Assembly: GCF_019320115.1 (NCBI RefSeq)
Contig: NC_089597.1
Span: forward strand, 116,070,000 to 116,133,999
DNA from: Miscanthus floridulus
Lineage: Eukaryota > Streptophyta > Magnoliopsida > Poales > Poaceae
Length of the DNA stretch: 64,000 bases
Direction of reading: 5' to 3'
The translations under genes and the position numbers were made by a program. Positions 44,336-54,748 of this stretch are shown here, piece after piece. Positions within the stretch are counted from its first letter, which is position 1; each line of letters begins with the position of its first letter. Below the pieces are notes generated by a model, which had not been told where the DNA came from, ran no database searches, and was given only the letters and a program-made list of their open reading frames with translations.

Positions 44336-44598
44336 AAAGCCGTCATCCACTCCGATCGCTACTAGCAAACTCTCCATAGGTACCATAAAAGAAAATCAGA
44401 GGGAGGATTCTCGAGGTCGGAGACCTCGTACTCTGAAGAACCCAATCAACCAAGGAGAAGCATAAACTCTCCACCATGGGAAGGTCCCTACACGGTGATC
44501 GAGGTGATCTGACTAGGCGCCTACCGACTGAAGGACGATAACGGCAATGTTCTCACCAACACTTGGAACATCGAACAGTTACGTCATTTCTTCCCCTA
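44336..44598 (+). pseudogene. G1 Pol, C-terminal integrase end, right of the G2 insertion
   Basis: After the truncated G2 LTR the sequence resumes with VGDLVL, STKEKHKLSTPWEGPYTVIEV, GAYRLKDDNGNVLTNTWNIEQLRHFFP and a stop at 44597. These are the usual last residues of RIRE2-type Pol. A stop replaces a residue in VI*LGAYR. Part of the integrase C-terminal region between 26279 and about 44400 is missing, so the G2 insertion was followed by a deletion. Confidence 0.8.
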
Positions 44599-45097
44599 AA
44601 AATTCGGTCTTACCGCTTTCTTTCATTCAACGTTTGCACCTACAAGCGCCCCAACCCAAGCACTCTCGGCCAGGCTCGCTTGGGGGCTCCATGAGGGTGC
44701 GATATCAATTCTCTTTTTTACTATCATATAGTAAATACTTACTACCCGAACAAAAGGGTAGTCCATTCTTTTAATTACCCTACATAACTTTGTTTTAAAG
44801 TCCCAACCGATTGCACCCCGCCACCACCTACGGTTATGAGCAACTGAGCCTCGTGGGCCATGCTTGGGTTCTTAAGGTTGTTGCCTACGAGATGAATGGG
44901 TAGGTGCGAAAAAGAAAGGATAAAAATAGAGCTATGCTAGGGTAAAAACAAAGAACAGATGGGACATGCTTCCCCTTACAAGTGATTCCATCACAAAATG
45001 AAATTAAAGTATTCATGAATACAAACAATTGTTCACATGGGGGCTCCCCCACGAACTTATCCTTTACATTTGCTGACTATTTCTGCCCTAAATGCTA
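44599..45097 (+). other. G1 region between pol and the antisense gene
   Basis: About 500 bases with no recognisable frame. TCGGCCAGGCTCGCTTGGGGGCTCC at about 44667 is a purine-poor remnant of the post-pol region seen in Tat elements. Pol (plus strand) and the antisense gene (minus strand) converge here. Confidence 0.5.
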
Positions 45098-48000
45098 TTA
45101 TGGCCGCCCGACGGCATCGGCTGACGGCGCGACCGACAAAGATAAGGGCTGTTCGTTCTCCGACGGGGCGACGTTTGGCTCAGTCAGAGGTGAGACGATG
45201 CTAGCTTTTGACCTAGTCTCCACTCTGTCTGCATGATGGATGACGTCTTCCTGAGGCACACCTTCAGCCATGCTCGAGCGGCGAGCCTCCATCACCCACT
45301 GTTTGGAGACTTGCTTGACCACCATCTGTGTGCATGGCACCAAGCTCTCCCTGAGCGCATGGATGGCGTCCGCACTCCAGCTGTCGGCATACCCTCTATA
45401 GATGGCGGCAAAGTCTAGATCCGAGTGGTGTGTCGCCACTGAAGTCAGCACCCCTAATGTCCCATAGAACATCCCATTGGAGATGAGTGCCCGAACCTCA
45501 TTTGGGACCTTCGCCAGCTAGATGGCGGGCATGCTGGTGCTCGGCGCCGACCCAAACACCTTCGAAACAACAACCTAGGTGGCATTGTAGATCTAGTCAA
45601 GCTCCCCCTCAAGAGCACATCACTCTTCAAGGAACTTGGCTAGTGCCTCCGCGCTCCAACCGATCGCTGCCTTGGTGGTCTCCAGCTCCTGCTCTAGAGA
45701 ACCAAGCTTTCCGCCCAGTTTTGGAAAAAAGGACGATGAGTTCAGAAGTAAAGGAACAGAAAAAACTAAGGCATCAACCATAGGTGAAACATGTACATAC
45801 CGAGGTGGGTGTTCTCGAGGATGGAGAGTCCTTCCTCCTGCTGGGTCACCTTCTCGAGCAGCCAAGCGTTCGACTCCTCTATCCCAAGCACCCGCCCCCG
45901 GAGCACGAGCACTTCACGATCAGCCTCCCACCGAACCTTCTGCTCCATCTCCAGAGCCTCCAAGGACTTCTAGAGTGCCGCCTCAGTCTCTGCTAGGTGG
46001 ACCTTCATCGCATTGAGTCCCCGCTCGGTGGTAGTTGTCCGTTCCACCATGAGCAATTCCACCGCTCGCGCTCCTATCACCTTGGCCGCACGGTCTCAGG
46101 ACTCATGGACTCTAGCTGGCGCTCAAGCTCGGTGATCCACTGCAACATTGTGACCTCTCGCTCCATCCAACCGTGCTCCTCTTGGAGGAAACAGGACTTG
46201 CGGACTGACTTCGCCTCTAACTCCTGTAAAGCGAGAAGGAAGCACGCTGACACAACCAGCAGAAGACCAAAGAGTTGGGTATGAACACTAAAAACACAGA
46301 AGACTTACCTTGGCGTTGCACGGTAGGTTGACTGAAACCGCCTGATGGGCGAGCTCAACCCGCTCCAAGGCCTCCTTGAGCTTTGCCTTGGTTTGGGCGA
46401 GGTCAGACTCCATCGATAGTCCTCTCTACTCTAGGAAGTCCCAGAGCGCCACCTCATCATCATCACAAAGGACGAACCAAGCCTTCCTTGGGTCACTGGG
46501 GTTGGGCCACACCTACTCATGGGTCACCCCCAACCCGTTGGAAGCTTCAGCCGCCGCAACATCGTGCGACGACCGGACCACCGTCAACTCCTTTGATGAT
46601 GGGATGGCTGGCGGCTCCACCCTCGAGCCTTCCTTGCCGAAGCAAGGGATCTCCACGATCTCGATTCCATGGCCTACTGGTGGATGTTCTACTTCTGGCC
46701 TAGCCATGTCTCCTCTTGACCCCTCCAGCTCCGACCAGGAAGGCGAGCCACGTGTTCCTCCACCAGGCGAGGCCGGGAGCCCAGTCTCCCTCCTCTCTTC
46801 CATTGTGGTTGTTGGGGGAGGGATCACAAGGGTCACCTTCGACCCAACCTCTGCCATCACCATGGGGATCACCACCATCACCGCCGTCGCCGCTGCCGTG
46901 CTCGTGACCGGCCGGGAGGGCACTACCGCCAGAAGGGAAGGTCACACAGCCGCCAGTCTGCTTCCCTCGCCGCTCATCATGGTTCATTGTAGGCTTGTCC
47001 TCCACTCCTCCCACACAGGAGGCGGGGCGATGCTCAGTTCCATCACTCCTTGGCCACTATCAAAAAGTATAGGTTAGTCGTGCTCAATAAAAACTCAACC
47101 GCGAGATCAAAAAAAGAACACAGATGCATACATGGATGAAAGTGGTAGGGCCCTGAAGCCCTGACCCGCTGGTGACAAGCCTGCCAGACGAGGACCGCTC
47201 ATGGGTCGCGGTCCGCGCCCCCTCACATCGAGGGAGAAGCTGACCCGATCAGTTCCCGATTGGCCCACGAGTCGCCGTGACCGTCAGCCCATGGCACACC
47301 CACCGAGGCAGCTGACAGGGCATCTCCCTGTTGTGGCTTACGCGCATGCACCAACCCTAAAGATGTGGGGGTATAGGCACGCTCCTCTAATTGGCTGGCG
47401 TGCCCCGCCATGCTCGGAGCAAGGGGGGAGAGGCTAGCAACGCCTCAAAAGGGCACGGCGACCGTGGGCGCTTCGCCTCTTGCTCGATGGTGGTGTCCCA
47501 GCTCATAGTGTGCTTCCTTGATGTGGGAATGTTGCGATGCCTCTTCGTGTCCCGCACACCATCGGTAGACATGGCAATAGGCTCATGACGCTCCATCGAG
47601 GTCGGGACGATGCCTCGGTCTCCATCCTCAGAGGAGCTTGTGTCGCCACCCAACTCCATGGGCTCCTTTGACTTGAGCTCCGCTTTCATGTCACTCCTAT
47701 TTTCCCTAGCCCGCACCCACCGGGTGATCTCCTTCTCCTTCTCGTGCCTCCTCTGAGCCTTCTTAGCTCTCTTCTTCTTCTTAGCGTCCGCTGCCTCCTT
47801 CTAGGCAGCTTGCTGAGCCACACCCTCTGCCCCCCTCGAAAGATGTGGCTGGGATTTGTAAATGACAAGTCCCTACGAAATGGATGACTCGAAGTTAGAA
47901 CAAAGAAGATCAAAAGGGAAAAGGACATGGAATAACAAGAGGGGAGTATACCAGATTGGATAGCTTCCTGACGTGGAGAGGTCTGGGCTTTCCTTCGAGG

Positions 48001-48813
48001 GACTCTTGGGCCCTCAATTGCAGCACCCGGTCAAGCCAACCCCAGACTTCGTCCTTCGCCAACTCCTCCGATGACATGCGGTCGGGGTCCATTGGGCCTA
48101 AGTACATCCACATTGGCCGCCTCCTCTCTGCCAGCGGGGCAACTCAATGGCGGAAGAAGGTGTGGAACACCCACACCCCATTGAGGTCGTGCTGCACCAA
48201 CTTCTAGAGCTCTGCCTCGATGACCTCTAGCTTGTTCTACTGACTGGAGGGCCCACATGACCAGCTCTCCCGCCTCTCCGGTCTTCTTCTGGTGAATGGT
48301 GGGAATGGCACCTCCGCTGGGTTTCTGATGTAGAACCACTCCCCATGCCACCCCCGATTGGAGTCGTAGGGGGAGTACATGGGGTAGGAGCCTGGTGGCC
48401 TCGGCTTCTTCTGTAGCGTGAAGCCCCCAACCGGCGCAGTCCTGGGTGTCTTCCCCTCTGAGAAGGCTCGCCTAGTGAAGATCCACTAGAAGAAGTCCAT
48501 GTGCGGCTCCATCCCAAGGAAGGCCTCATAGACGGTTACTAAGCTGGCGAGGTGCAGCACCCCAGTCGGATTGAGGTGCTACGACTCTAGGCCCTACTCA
48601 TTGAGGAGTCTGCGCAAGAACCAGTGCATGGGATATCCTAGCCCATGCTCATGGAAGGCGAGGAAGGAGACAACCTCGTCGGCCCAAGGTCGCGGAATGG
48701 CTTCCCCCGACGCAGGAGCCCTCCAGTGCGCCACCTCCTTCGGCGGAAGCAGCCCCTTCTCGGTGAAGGCGGCCAGCACCGTCTCATCCATGTTGGATGG
48801 CCTCTAGCTTGAC
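45098..48813 (-). pseudogene. G1 antisense gene, 'putative gypsy type transposon' family, decayed
   Basis: On the strand opposite to gag-pol, a coding trace begins at ATG 48813 or 48791 and opens with MDETVLAAF, KGLLPPKEVAHWRAP and SFLAFHEHGLGYP, HWFLRRLLNE. This N-terminus is what is annotated in grasses as 'putative gypsy type transposon' (Transposase_28 family). Further on are GVLHLASLVTVYEAFLGMEPH, a WFYIRNP motif, a KKKKRAKKAQRRHEKEKE basic stretch (47.7 kb), Gly/Asp-rich linkers, coiled-coil segments (45.6-46.3 kb), and a C-terminus with ALRESLVP and SSMAEGVPQEDV. Stops and frameshifts split it into about ten pieces. Function of the family is unknown. Confidence 0.72.
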
Positions 48814-50189
48814 ATCTCACTTCGGATTCACAAACAAATCTATGAGTTCTCCTCTCCCTCGCTTTACCCTCTCTCGCTTAGAAACCGCCACGGCACATGA
48901 ACACGCTTGGCAAAAAATGTAGTAGAAGGAGAGGCAGCAGTTGGAGAATAGGCGAAGGAATGGGGCGAAAACCCTCTCTCTTCTCCTATTTATGGAGGAA
49001 AGGCAGCAGTTGGAGAAAGGCGAAGGGATGGAGTGAAAAAACCCTCTCCCTTCTCCCTATTTAATGCGGATGGGCATGCAGGGAGACGCGTCCTGACTGA
49101 TGGGACTCGCCCTACCCAACGAAGCGACCTGACTGATGGGAATCACCCTGCCTAATGAAGCGACGCCTGATTAAACAGGACATGGCCTAGGCATGGCCCA
49201 CCACTACCGCAACCCGGGCGTAGGAAACGAGGCGCAACCACGCACAAATGACCCTCCGCCTTCCCAAACAGGGCTTGGAAGGGCGCAACAATGGGATGTC
49301 CATCAAGGAGAGACCGATGGGCCAGCTGAGTCGATCAGATGGCTCAGGCAACCACTAAGAGACAAGTAAGGAGCAGAGGGATGCCCTAGGCGGGCTATGC
49401 CATCTCTGTCACGAACGATGGACACAAATCCCATTTGAACATATCCGATAAGAGCTCCTCAAACCCGTCACTCGAGTCATCAAGGTAACTTTACCAAACC
49501 TTCTTATTTTATTTTATTTTATTTTATTTTCTGATGCATGATCATTCATTCATCTTTTCATACACGCATTCACACATTCATCCATACAGTCATTCATTTA
49601 TCTTTTCTCATACGCGCATTCACACATTCCTCCATACAATCATTCACTCATCCCATACATCCAAAGCATTGCATATGCAATTGATGCATCACAATGCTTC
49701 GTGTTGCGTCACGAAGCGGTAGTCACCTCATTCAACATGAGCGATGACCGACCAAGGTTCGAAGGCTAGCCCGCAAAGGGCTCGAGGCCGTCTCACGTCA
49801 AACAGAGCTAGGGGAGAAAAACACAGATGAGCCCCAGCGGCCCTCGCCCAGTCTGCTCAGAAGTAGGCATGGCCATCTTGACCTTCTTGTTTGGTCCAAA
49901 CCTCGAGCCATGCCCACAGAATCTCCATCGAGGGGAGGCCAGCGGGCCACCTGAGTCGGTCTCTAGAATGGCTCAGGCATCTGTCAGGAGGTAGGCAAAG
50001 GAGCAATGGAATGCCACATGAGGGCTATGCCGACCCCGTTACGAACAACGGACCCGTATTCCACTTGGACATACCCGTTAGAGAGCTCATCGAGTGCGTC
50101 GCTCAAGCCATCGAGGCAAGCAATGTTAGCTCTGCCCCTCCAATCACGGAAACCACAGATGGGGTAACGCACGCAACTAGACCAAATCC
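48814..50189 (+). other. G1 3' region with a diverged 200-bp duplication
   Basis: No gene. A segment at about 49290-49490 (GAGACCGATGGGCCAGCTGAG, GGCTATGCC, CACGAACGATGGAC) recurs at about 49920-50125 in diverged form. Between them lie an (ATTTT)n tract at 49504-49530 and a CATTCATTCAT-type repeat at 49534-49670. This is the region upstream of the antisense gene, so its promoter may lie just right of 48813. Confidence 0.6.
49504..49530. repeat. (ATTTT)n microsatellite
   Basis: Five units of ATTTT in a row, followed by a low-complexity CATTCAT/CACACATTC stretch up to about 49670. Confidence 0.85.
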
Positions 50190-51010
50190 TTGGCCGTGCT
50201 CAACGCCTGGGTCTACGACTCCGACTCGCCCGATCCCTCGGCGCGCCCGATGCCTTGGTTGGCGACTTCAACTTGCCTGATCCCTCAGCCACGCCTGATG
50301 CCTGGGTCCACCACTCCAACTTACCCAATCCCTCGACGTGCCCGGTGCCTTGGTTGGCGACTCTGACTCGCCCAAACCCTCGGCGCGCCCGACGCCTTGG
50401 TTGGTTACTCCGACTCGCCCGATCCCTCGGTGCGCCCGACACCTTGGTTGGTGACTCTGACTCACCCGATCCCTCGGCCACGCCCGACGCCTAGGTCCAC
50501 GACTCCGACTCACCCAACCCCTCAGCACGGGCGACGCCTTGGTTGGCGACTCTGACTCGCTCCAACCCTCGGCGCGCCCGACGCCTTGGTTGGTGACTCT
50601 TACTCGCCCGATCCCTTGGCGCGCCCGACGCCTTGATTGGCGACTCTGACTCGCCTGATCCCTCGGCCGTGCCCAACGCCTAGGTCCCGGACTCTGACTC
50701 ACCCAAACCCTCGGCGCGCCCGACGCCTTGGTTGGCGACTCCAACTCGCCCGATCCCTCGACCATACCCGATGCCTAGGTCTGCAACTCTGACTCATCCA
50801 ACCCCTCGGCGCGCCTGAAGCCTTGGTTGGTGACTCCGACTCGCCTAAACCCTCGGCGCGCCCGACGCCTTGGTTGGCGACTATGACTCGCCCGATCTCT
50901 CAGCACGCCCGATGCCTTGGTTGGTGACTTCAACTCACCCGATCCCTCAGCCGCGCCTAACGAAATGGTTGGCAACTCCGACTCGCCCGATCTCTCGGCC
51001 GCTCCGAAAT
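50190..51010. repeat. 47-bp minisatellite in the G1 3' region
   Basis: A unit containing GACTCGCCCGATCCCTCGG and CGCGCCCGACGCCTTGGTTGG repeats with a period of 47 bp: the word GACTC(G/A)C starts at 50365, 50412, 50459, 50507 and 50554. About 17 diverged copies are present. Two unit types alternate (GCGCGCCC-TTGG and CCACGCCC-TAGGTCC), so a higher-order arrangement is possible. Open frames through it on both strands are by-products of the repeat. Confidence 0.9.
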
Positions 51011-51061
51011 GCCTCGGTCCGCGCTCCTAGAAACGATGGCTCAAAAACTAGAAAGGGGAGG

Positions 51062-51320
51062 CTACGCCCTCCAAGGTGCACTCGCACACGCCCCCTACAA
51101 AATCCCTTAGGTTATTCTACCTAAATCGCCCAGGGCTCAGGGGCTACACCCACCGGGTGTGCTCGCATGCACCCACTAGCAAGTCGAAAAAAAACCCCAG
51201 GCGATTCTATCAAAATCGCCCGGGGGCTACACCCACCGGGTGCGCTCGCGCGCACCCGCTGGCAAATCAAAAAATCCCCCAGACGATTCTACCTGTATCG
51301 CCTAGGGGCTCGGGAGCTCC
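51062..51320. repeat. About 82-bp direct repeat before the G1 3' LTR
   Basis: GGGCTACACCCACCGGGTG begins at 51141 and 51223, each time followed by CGCTCGC/GCTCGCA-type sequence, CAAATC or AAGTC, a poly-A and CCCCAG-CGATTCTA. A partial third copy ends in the purine-rich GGGGCTCGGGAGCTCC that abuts the LTR and may hold the polypurine tract. Confidence 0.7.
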
Positions 51321-51614
51321 TGTCGGGTTCATAAACCCAGGGTCTCTAATGGGCTCCTGTCGGGTTCATAAACCCGATGGCGTGGGCAACAAGACTAGGT
51401 AGCACATACACACACACTCTCTCTCTCACTTGTGAGGCCATCCCCTTCACCTATAAAAGGGGATGCGCTCTCTCCCAATAGGAGAGGACGAACGATCGAT
51501 TCAGATGACAGACAACAACGATGGTTCATTCTGACTCTCACTCTGTTAGCTTTAGACACGTCTCTAAAGCTGTATAGAGCATACGTTCCAATACTTCACG
51601 CACGTTGGAGCTCC
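51321..51614 (+). repeat. 3' LTR of G1, left part, rearranged
   Basis: The LTR start TGTCGGGTTCATAAACCC occurs twice, at 51321 and 51358. After the second, the sequence jumps to ATGGCGTGGGCAACAAGACTAGG, which in the 5' LTR lies some 590 bp further in. TATA-like CTATAAAAGG follows near 51452. The LTR is then broken at 51614 by the gag-only element. Confidence 0.85.
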
Positions 51615-52488
51615 TAATGTAGACTAGGTCCGATCTTCCGAAAGGTATGATAGCGTCGATTGGTGGAGACTCGACGTTCACGATCTAGGCTTCGAACCAA
51701 GATTGATTCGAACCCTCACAACCGTTACACCACTGCTCCGTTGGTTATCAACCACGCGAACGCGATTGACCTCGCCGAGAAGGCTTTCCTGCAAGCGAAT
51801 CGAGAACACAAGCAAAAACGAGATAAACTCAATCTGAAATTACAAATGAATATGAGGCTTATGATAATGAGAAAGAGTTCAAGTCTTTATTCGAAAGGAC
51901 TAATCACCACAGGTGAACAAGATCAAGAACTAGGGCCCTGGTTCACAGCAAGCGGCCTTGGCGGCGATAGTTGCAGCAAAACGACGTCTGTTCCACGAGG
52001 AAATCAAGAACTAAACAAAACCCAAACCCTAAGGAGAGTGACGGCTGATATTTATAGAGTCTTGGGCGTCACCCCCCTGGACGCGCCCCTAATGGGCCCA
52101 AACACGATACACGGTCCAATGGACCAAAAGACGGTGTCGCAGTACCCTGGTAAATTCTGGACGCTGACTTGTTTCGACGATTCCCGTTGATTCTGAAGGT
52201 CTTTTGACGTGAAACCAACTGGGTTGGCTTCCTTATCCAATTATCTTTCCATCCATATGTGGATCATCGAAAACGGAGTCCGGATGCGTCCTGGGTGACC
52301 AGTTTAAGGCAGATTGGTCCTGGAACCCAAGACAGACTCGAACTTGAATTGCTTTGGGTCTCCACCTCGGGGACTCGAACCGAATTAGCCTCGGACCTCC
52401 TTCTTGACTTGGACACCCTTGCTGGCCTCCTACCCCTCCATACCATGTGCCAAACATGGTCATATGCGTGGGTGTCATGTCCTCATCA
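51615..52488 (-). repeat. 3' LTR of the gag-only element
   Basis: In the element's own direction this is the downstream LTR. It is 874 bp, collinear with the other copy. Confidence 0.9.
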
Positions 52489-52499
52489 TCCTCCCCTTC

Positions 52500-53780
52500 T
52501 TAACGAAAAGCCGTCCTCGGCGTCGATTGTGCTTGAAACTGATCCTGCACAACATAAAGGAGAACGGGGTTGCGAAAACAAAGAGAACTGAAATAATTGT
52601 GAGAAAGAACATGACCATGTTTCCAAGTTTGTAGCATGTCATCTCGCATAAAAATTTTAGCAAGCATGTAGACTCCATGATCCGAATGCACACGATGTAT
52701 GTCAACACTATCCTGCAAAAGATTAGAACTAACCAAAGATAATGTAGGAATAGATAATCTAGCAGATATAGGTAGCAACCAACAATGCTCCCCTTCTTGG
52801 AAGTGAACTTGTTTCTTTGAGGAACATGAGAAAATGTTTGTATTATTATGGCTGACCTCTAAACGATCATAATCTTGTACAACAAAAGGAGAATTCATAT
52901 TGCTGCGAATGTATACTCGATGTATCATATATTGTCCCTTGTTGTTATATTTGCCAATAACATGATATGTATGTTTAGAAAACCAAGGCAAATCAACATA
53001 TTTAAATAGGCTCTCCTCCAAACAATCTAGGTTACACAAAACATTAAATTCAATGTAACCCAAAGTATGTAAAGAAGACAACAGTTTGAACTCATCAGTT
53101 TTAGTAGCAATATGAATAACATGTTTATTTTCAGCGCAAGTGGTTGGTTCCAAAACATGTAAAACTAAAGTATCATCAACCAATTCATCTTTATCACAAG
53201 GAACATCAAGCAAATTATCATGGGACAAAGATAAATCAAGCGAAGGCTCCACTAAAATTTGCTCTATCATAGCATGATTGGTGAAAAAATTCAGCACATC
53301 AAGAGAACTCTCACCTTCTGTGAGTTTAGCATCGTGGCCATTACCTTTGCTCTCATGTTCAGCAGGCGTAATAGTTGATGGTTCTGACTTTTCACATGAG
53401 GCTATGAGCATCTCCTTTTCTATTACGTCATCCTCGCTCTTTTGTACATTGTCCTGCAAAAGGTTAGGCATAGCAGGAGGAATAACAAGAGATTGATCTA
53501 GTTGATGCACCTCATCATTTGAATTAATTACAAGAGATGGATTAACAAATTCTTCTCTCATAAGATGTTTCATATCATTCCAAGTTTGAGGTTTATCGGA
53601 AGGATCTAAAGACTCCCACCAAGATAAAGCAGAATGTCGCAAAACACTAGCTGCATTTTTTACCTTCCTCCTTGGATACATAAAGCGAGTAGCAAATATG
53701 TTATCGATGGCAATTTCCCACTCCATGTACTCATCAGCACCTATACCATCATAAGTCGGTGGATACGAACAACCTGTCAT
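52500..53780 (-). CDS. Gag-like protein of the gag-only element, 426 open codons
   Basis: The frame begins with ATG (53780) at MTGCSYPPTYDGIGADEYMEW. The first 110 residues have the Gypsy Gag core pattern: EYMEWEIAIDNIF, VLRHSALSWWESL and TWNDMKHLMREEFV. The remaining 300 residues lack a zinc knuckle and match nothing I know; they include an acidic middle (DKDELVDDTLVLHV) and a C-terminal part rich in aromatic residues (EEGEHCWLLP-like EGEHCWLLPIS, DHGVYMLAKIFMRDD). The stop TAA at 52500 touches the polypurine tract, so there is no room for pol. The absence of nonsense codons over 1.28 kb next to decayed neighbours suggests recent constraint or recent insertion. Confidence 0.82.
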   Translation of the reverse strand: MTGCSYPPTYDGIGADEYMEWEIAIDNIFATRFMYPRRKVKNAASVLRHSALSWWESLDPSDKPQTWNDMKHLMREEFVNPSLVINSNDEVHQLDQSLVIPPAMPNLLQDNVQKSEDDVIEKEMLIASCEKSEPSTITPAEHESKGNGHDAKLTEGESSLDVLNFFTNHAMIEQILVEPSLDLSLSHDNLLDVPCDKDELVDDTLVLHVLEPTTCAENKHVIHIATKTDEFKLLSSLHTLGYIEFNVLCNLDCLEESLFKYVDLPWFSKHTYHVIGKYNNKGQYMIHRVYIRSNMNSPFVVQDYDRLEVSHNNTNIFSCSSKKQVHFQEGEHCWLLPISARLSIPTLSLVSSNLLQDSVDIHRVHSDHGVYMLAKIFMRDDMLQTWKHGHVLSHNYFSSLCFRNPVLLYVVQDQFQAQSTPRTAFR

Positions 53781-54748
53781 TGTTAGAAGACAGCAAAAGA
53801 TAACACAAAAGTATTATCCCTATCAACTACTTAGGTTGTGGACAAGGAAAAAAAAACAAGGCACTCAACTCTCAAGCGTCTTACCACGGTCTTACAAGTG
53901 TTCTTACTAAAGCAACAGGCGGTGTAATCGGTCGGTGACTGTGATACCGTTGTAGCTTGAGTGTAACAGTTGTAAGACGAACCTGTACTTGGTTAGAAGA
54001 AAGTGGAGTTTGGACAAGCACAATATAGTAGCAAGGAATAGCAATAATTTAATTTAGAAATTGCAAGATTGAAAAGTAATCCCAAGCTAGTCTATGTCGC
54101 TGGCCTAAACTCTTCCTGAACCTAGTTCAAGCAAGCAATACAATACAACTCAGCACAAGGACTCAAAAGGATGCAAGCACTTCTGAACTTTTTTTTCACT
54201 TTCTTTTTCTTTCCTTCTTTATTTTTTTCTCTCTTTTTTTAGGTGCGGCTTTTTTCCTTCTTTTGGTTTTTGCACCTCTTTGCCTTTTTCTTGGTTTTAT
54301 GTTTTTTTATCTCATAAAAGTGCCGCACATAAGAGATTAGACTTTAGATATTTCCACCGTGGAAGAAAAATACTTAACCAAGGAAGTCATAGAAGGAATT
54401 GCTAGACAAAACAAACTCAATCACGCAACCCACTCCATGACTATTTCAGATCCAAAGAAAAACTAGAGATCAATCTGATGCAAGCCACACTAGGAAACAA
54501 GACTTGACACTAGACCAAGAACAAGATCAGAACACAACGAACACTAAGACGTGGCGAGGGACGACAGTTCAATAAAGCAAACTGAAATTAAAAAAATTGC
54601 AAAGGCACAGTGGGGCTATAGGACTAGAGATATGTGATAGTGTATATTTTTTTGGCTTTTTGTGGACTATAGGTAAAACAAAAATAGTAACAATCTAAAG
54701 GGAAAAACAAAGTTATACCTAACGGGCAACAAGGGCTCCGATACCACT
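53781..54748 (-). other. Leader of the gag-only element
   Basis: Nearly 1 kb between the 5' LTR and the ATG. On the minus strand it is purine-rich, with long A/G tracts (complement of the CT-rich 54190-54320). The primer site is at its upstream end. No gene is visible. Confidence 0.7.
54734..54746 (-). promoter_or_regulatory. Primer binding site of the gag-only element
   Basis: Read on the minus strand it is TGGTATCGGAGCC, beginning two bases after the LTR end CTACATCA. It fits the 3' end of initiator tRNA-Met with one difference. Confidence 0.85.

Noticed and set aside
49534..49722. Short frame of 62 codons rich in His/Ser
   Set aside because: It is the translation of the CATTCAT/CACACATTC low-complexity repeat.
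50200..50765. Minus-strand frame of 165 codons with repeated GESESPTKASG
   Set aside because: It is produced by the 47-bp minisatellite. 47 is not a multiple of three, so all frames are read in turn; there is no evidence of a protein.
52259..52591. Frame of 110 codons crossing the LTR of the gag-only element
   Set aside because: It runs over the LTR border into the antisense of gag, and its start is repeated in the other LTR copy; it is not an independent gene.
54190..54320. CT-rich tract as a microsatellite or polypyrimidine promoter
   Set aside because: It is irregular and lies in the leader of the minus-strand gag-only element, where it is simply an A/G-rich leader.
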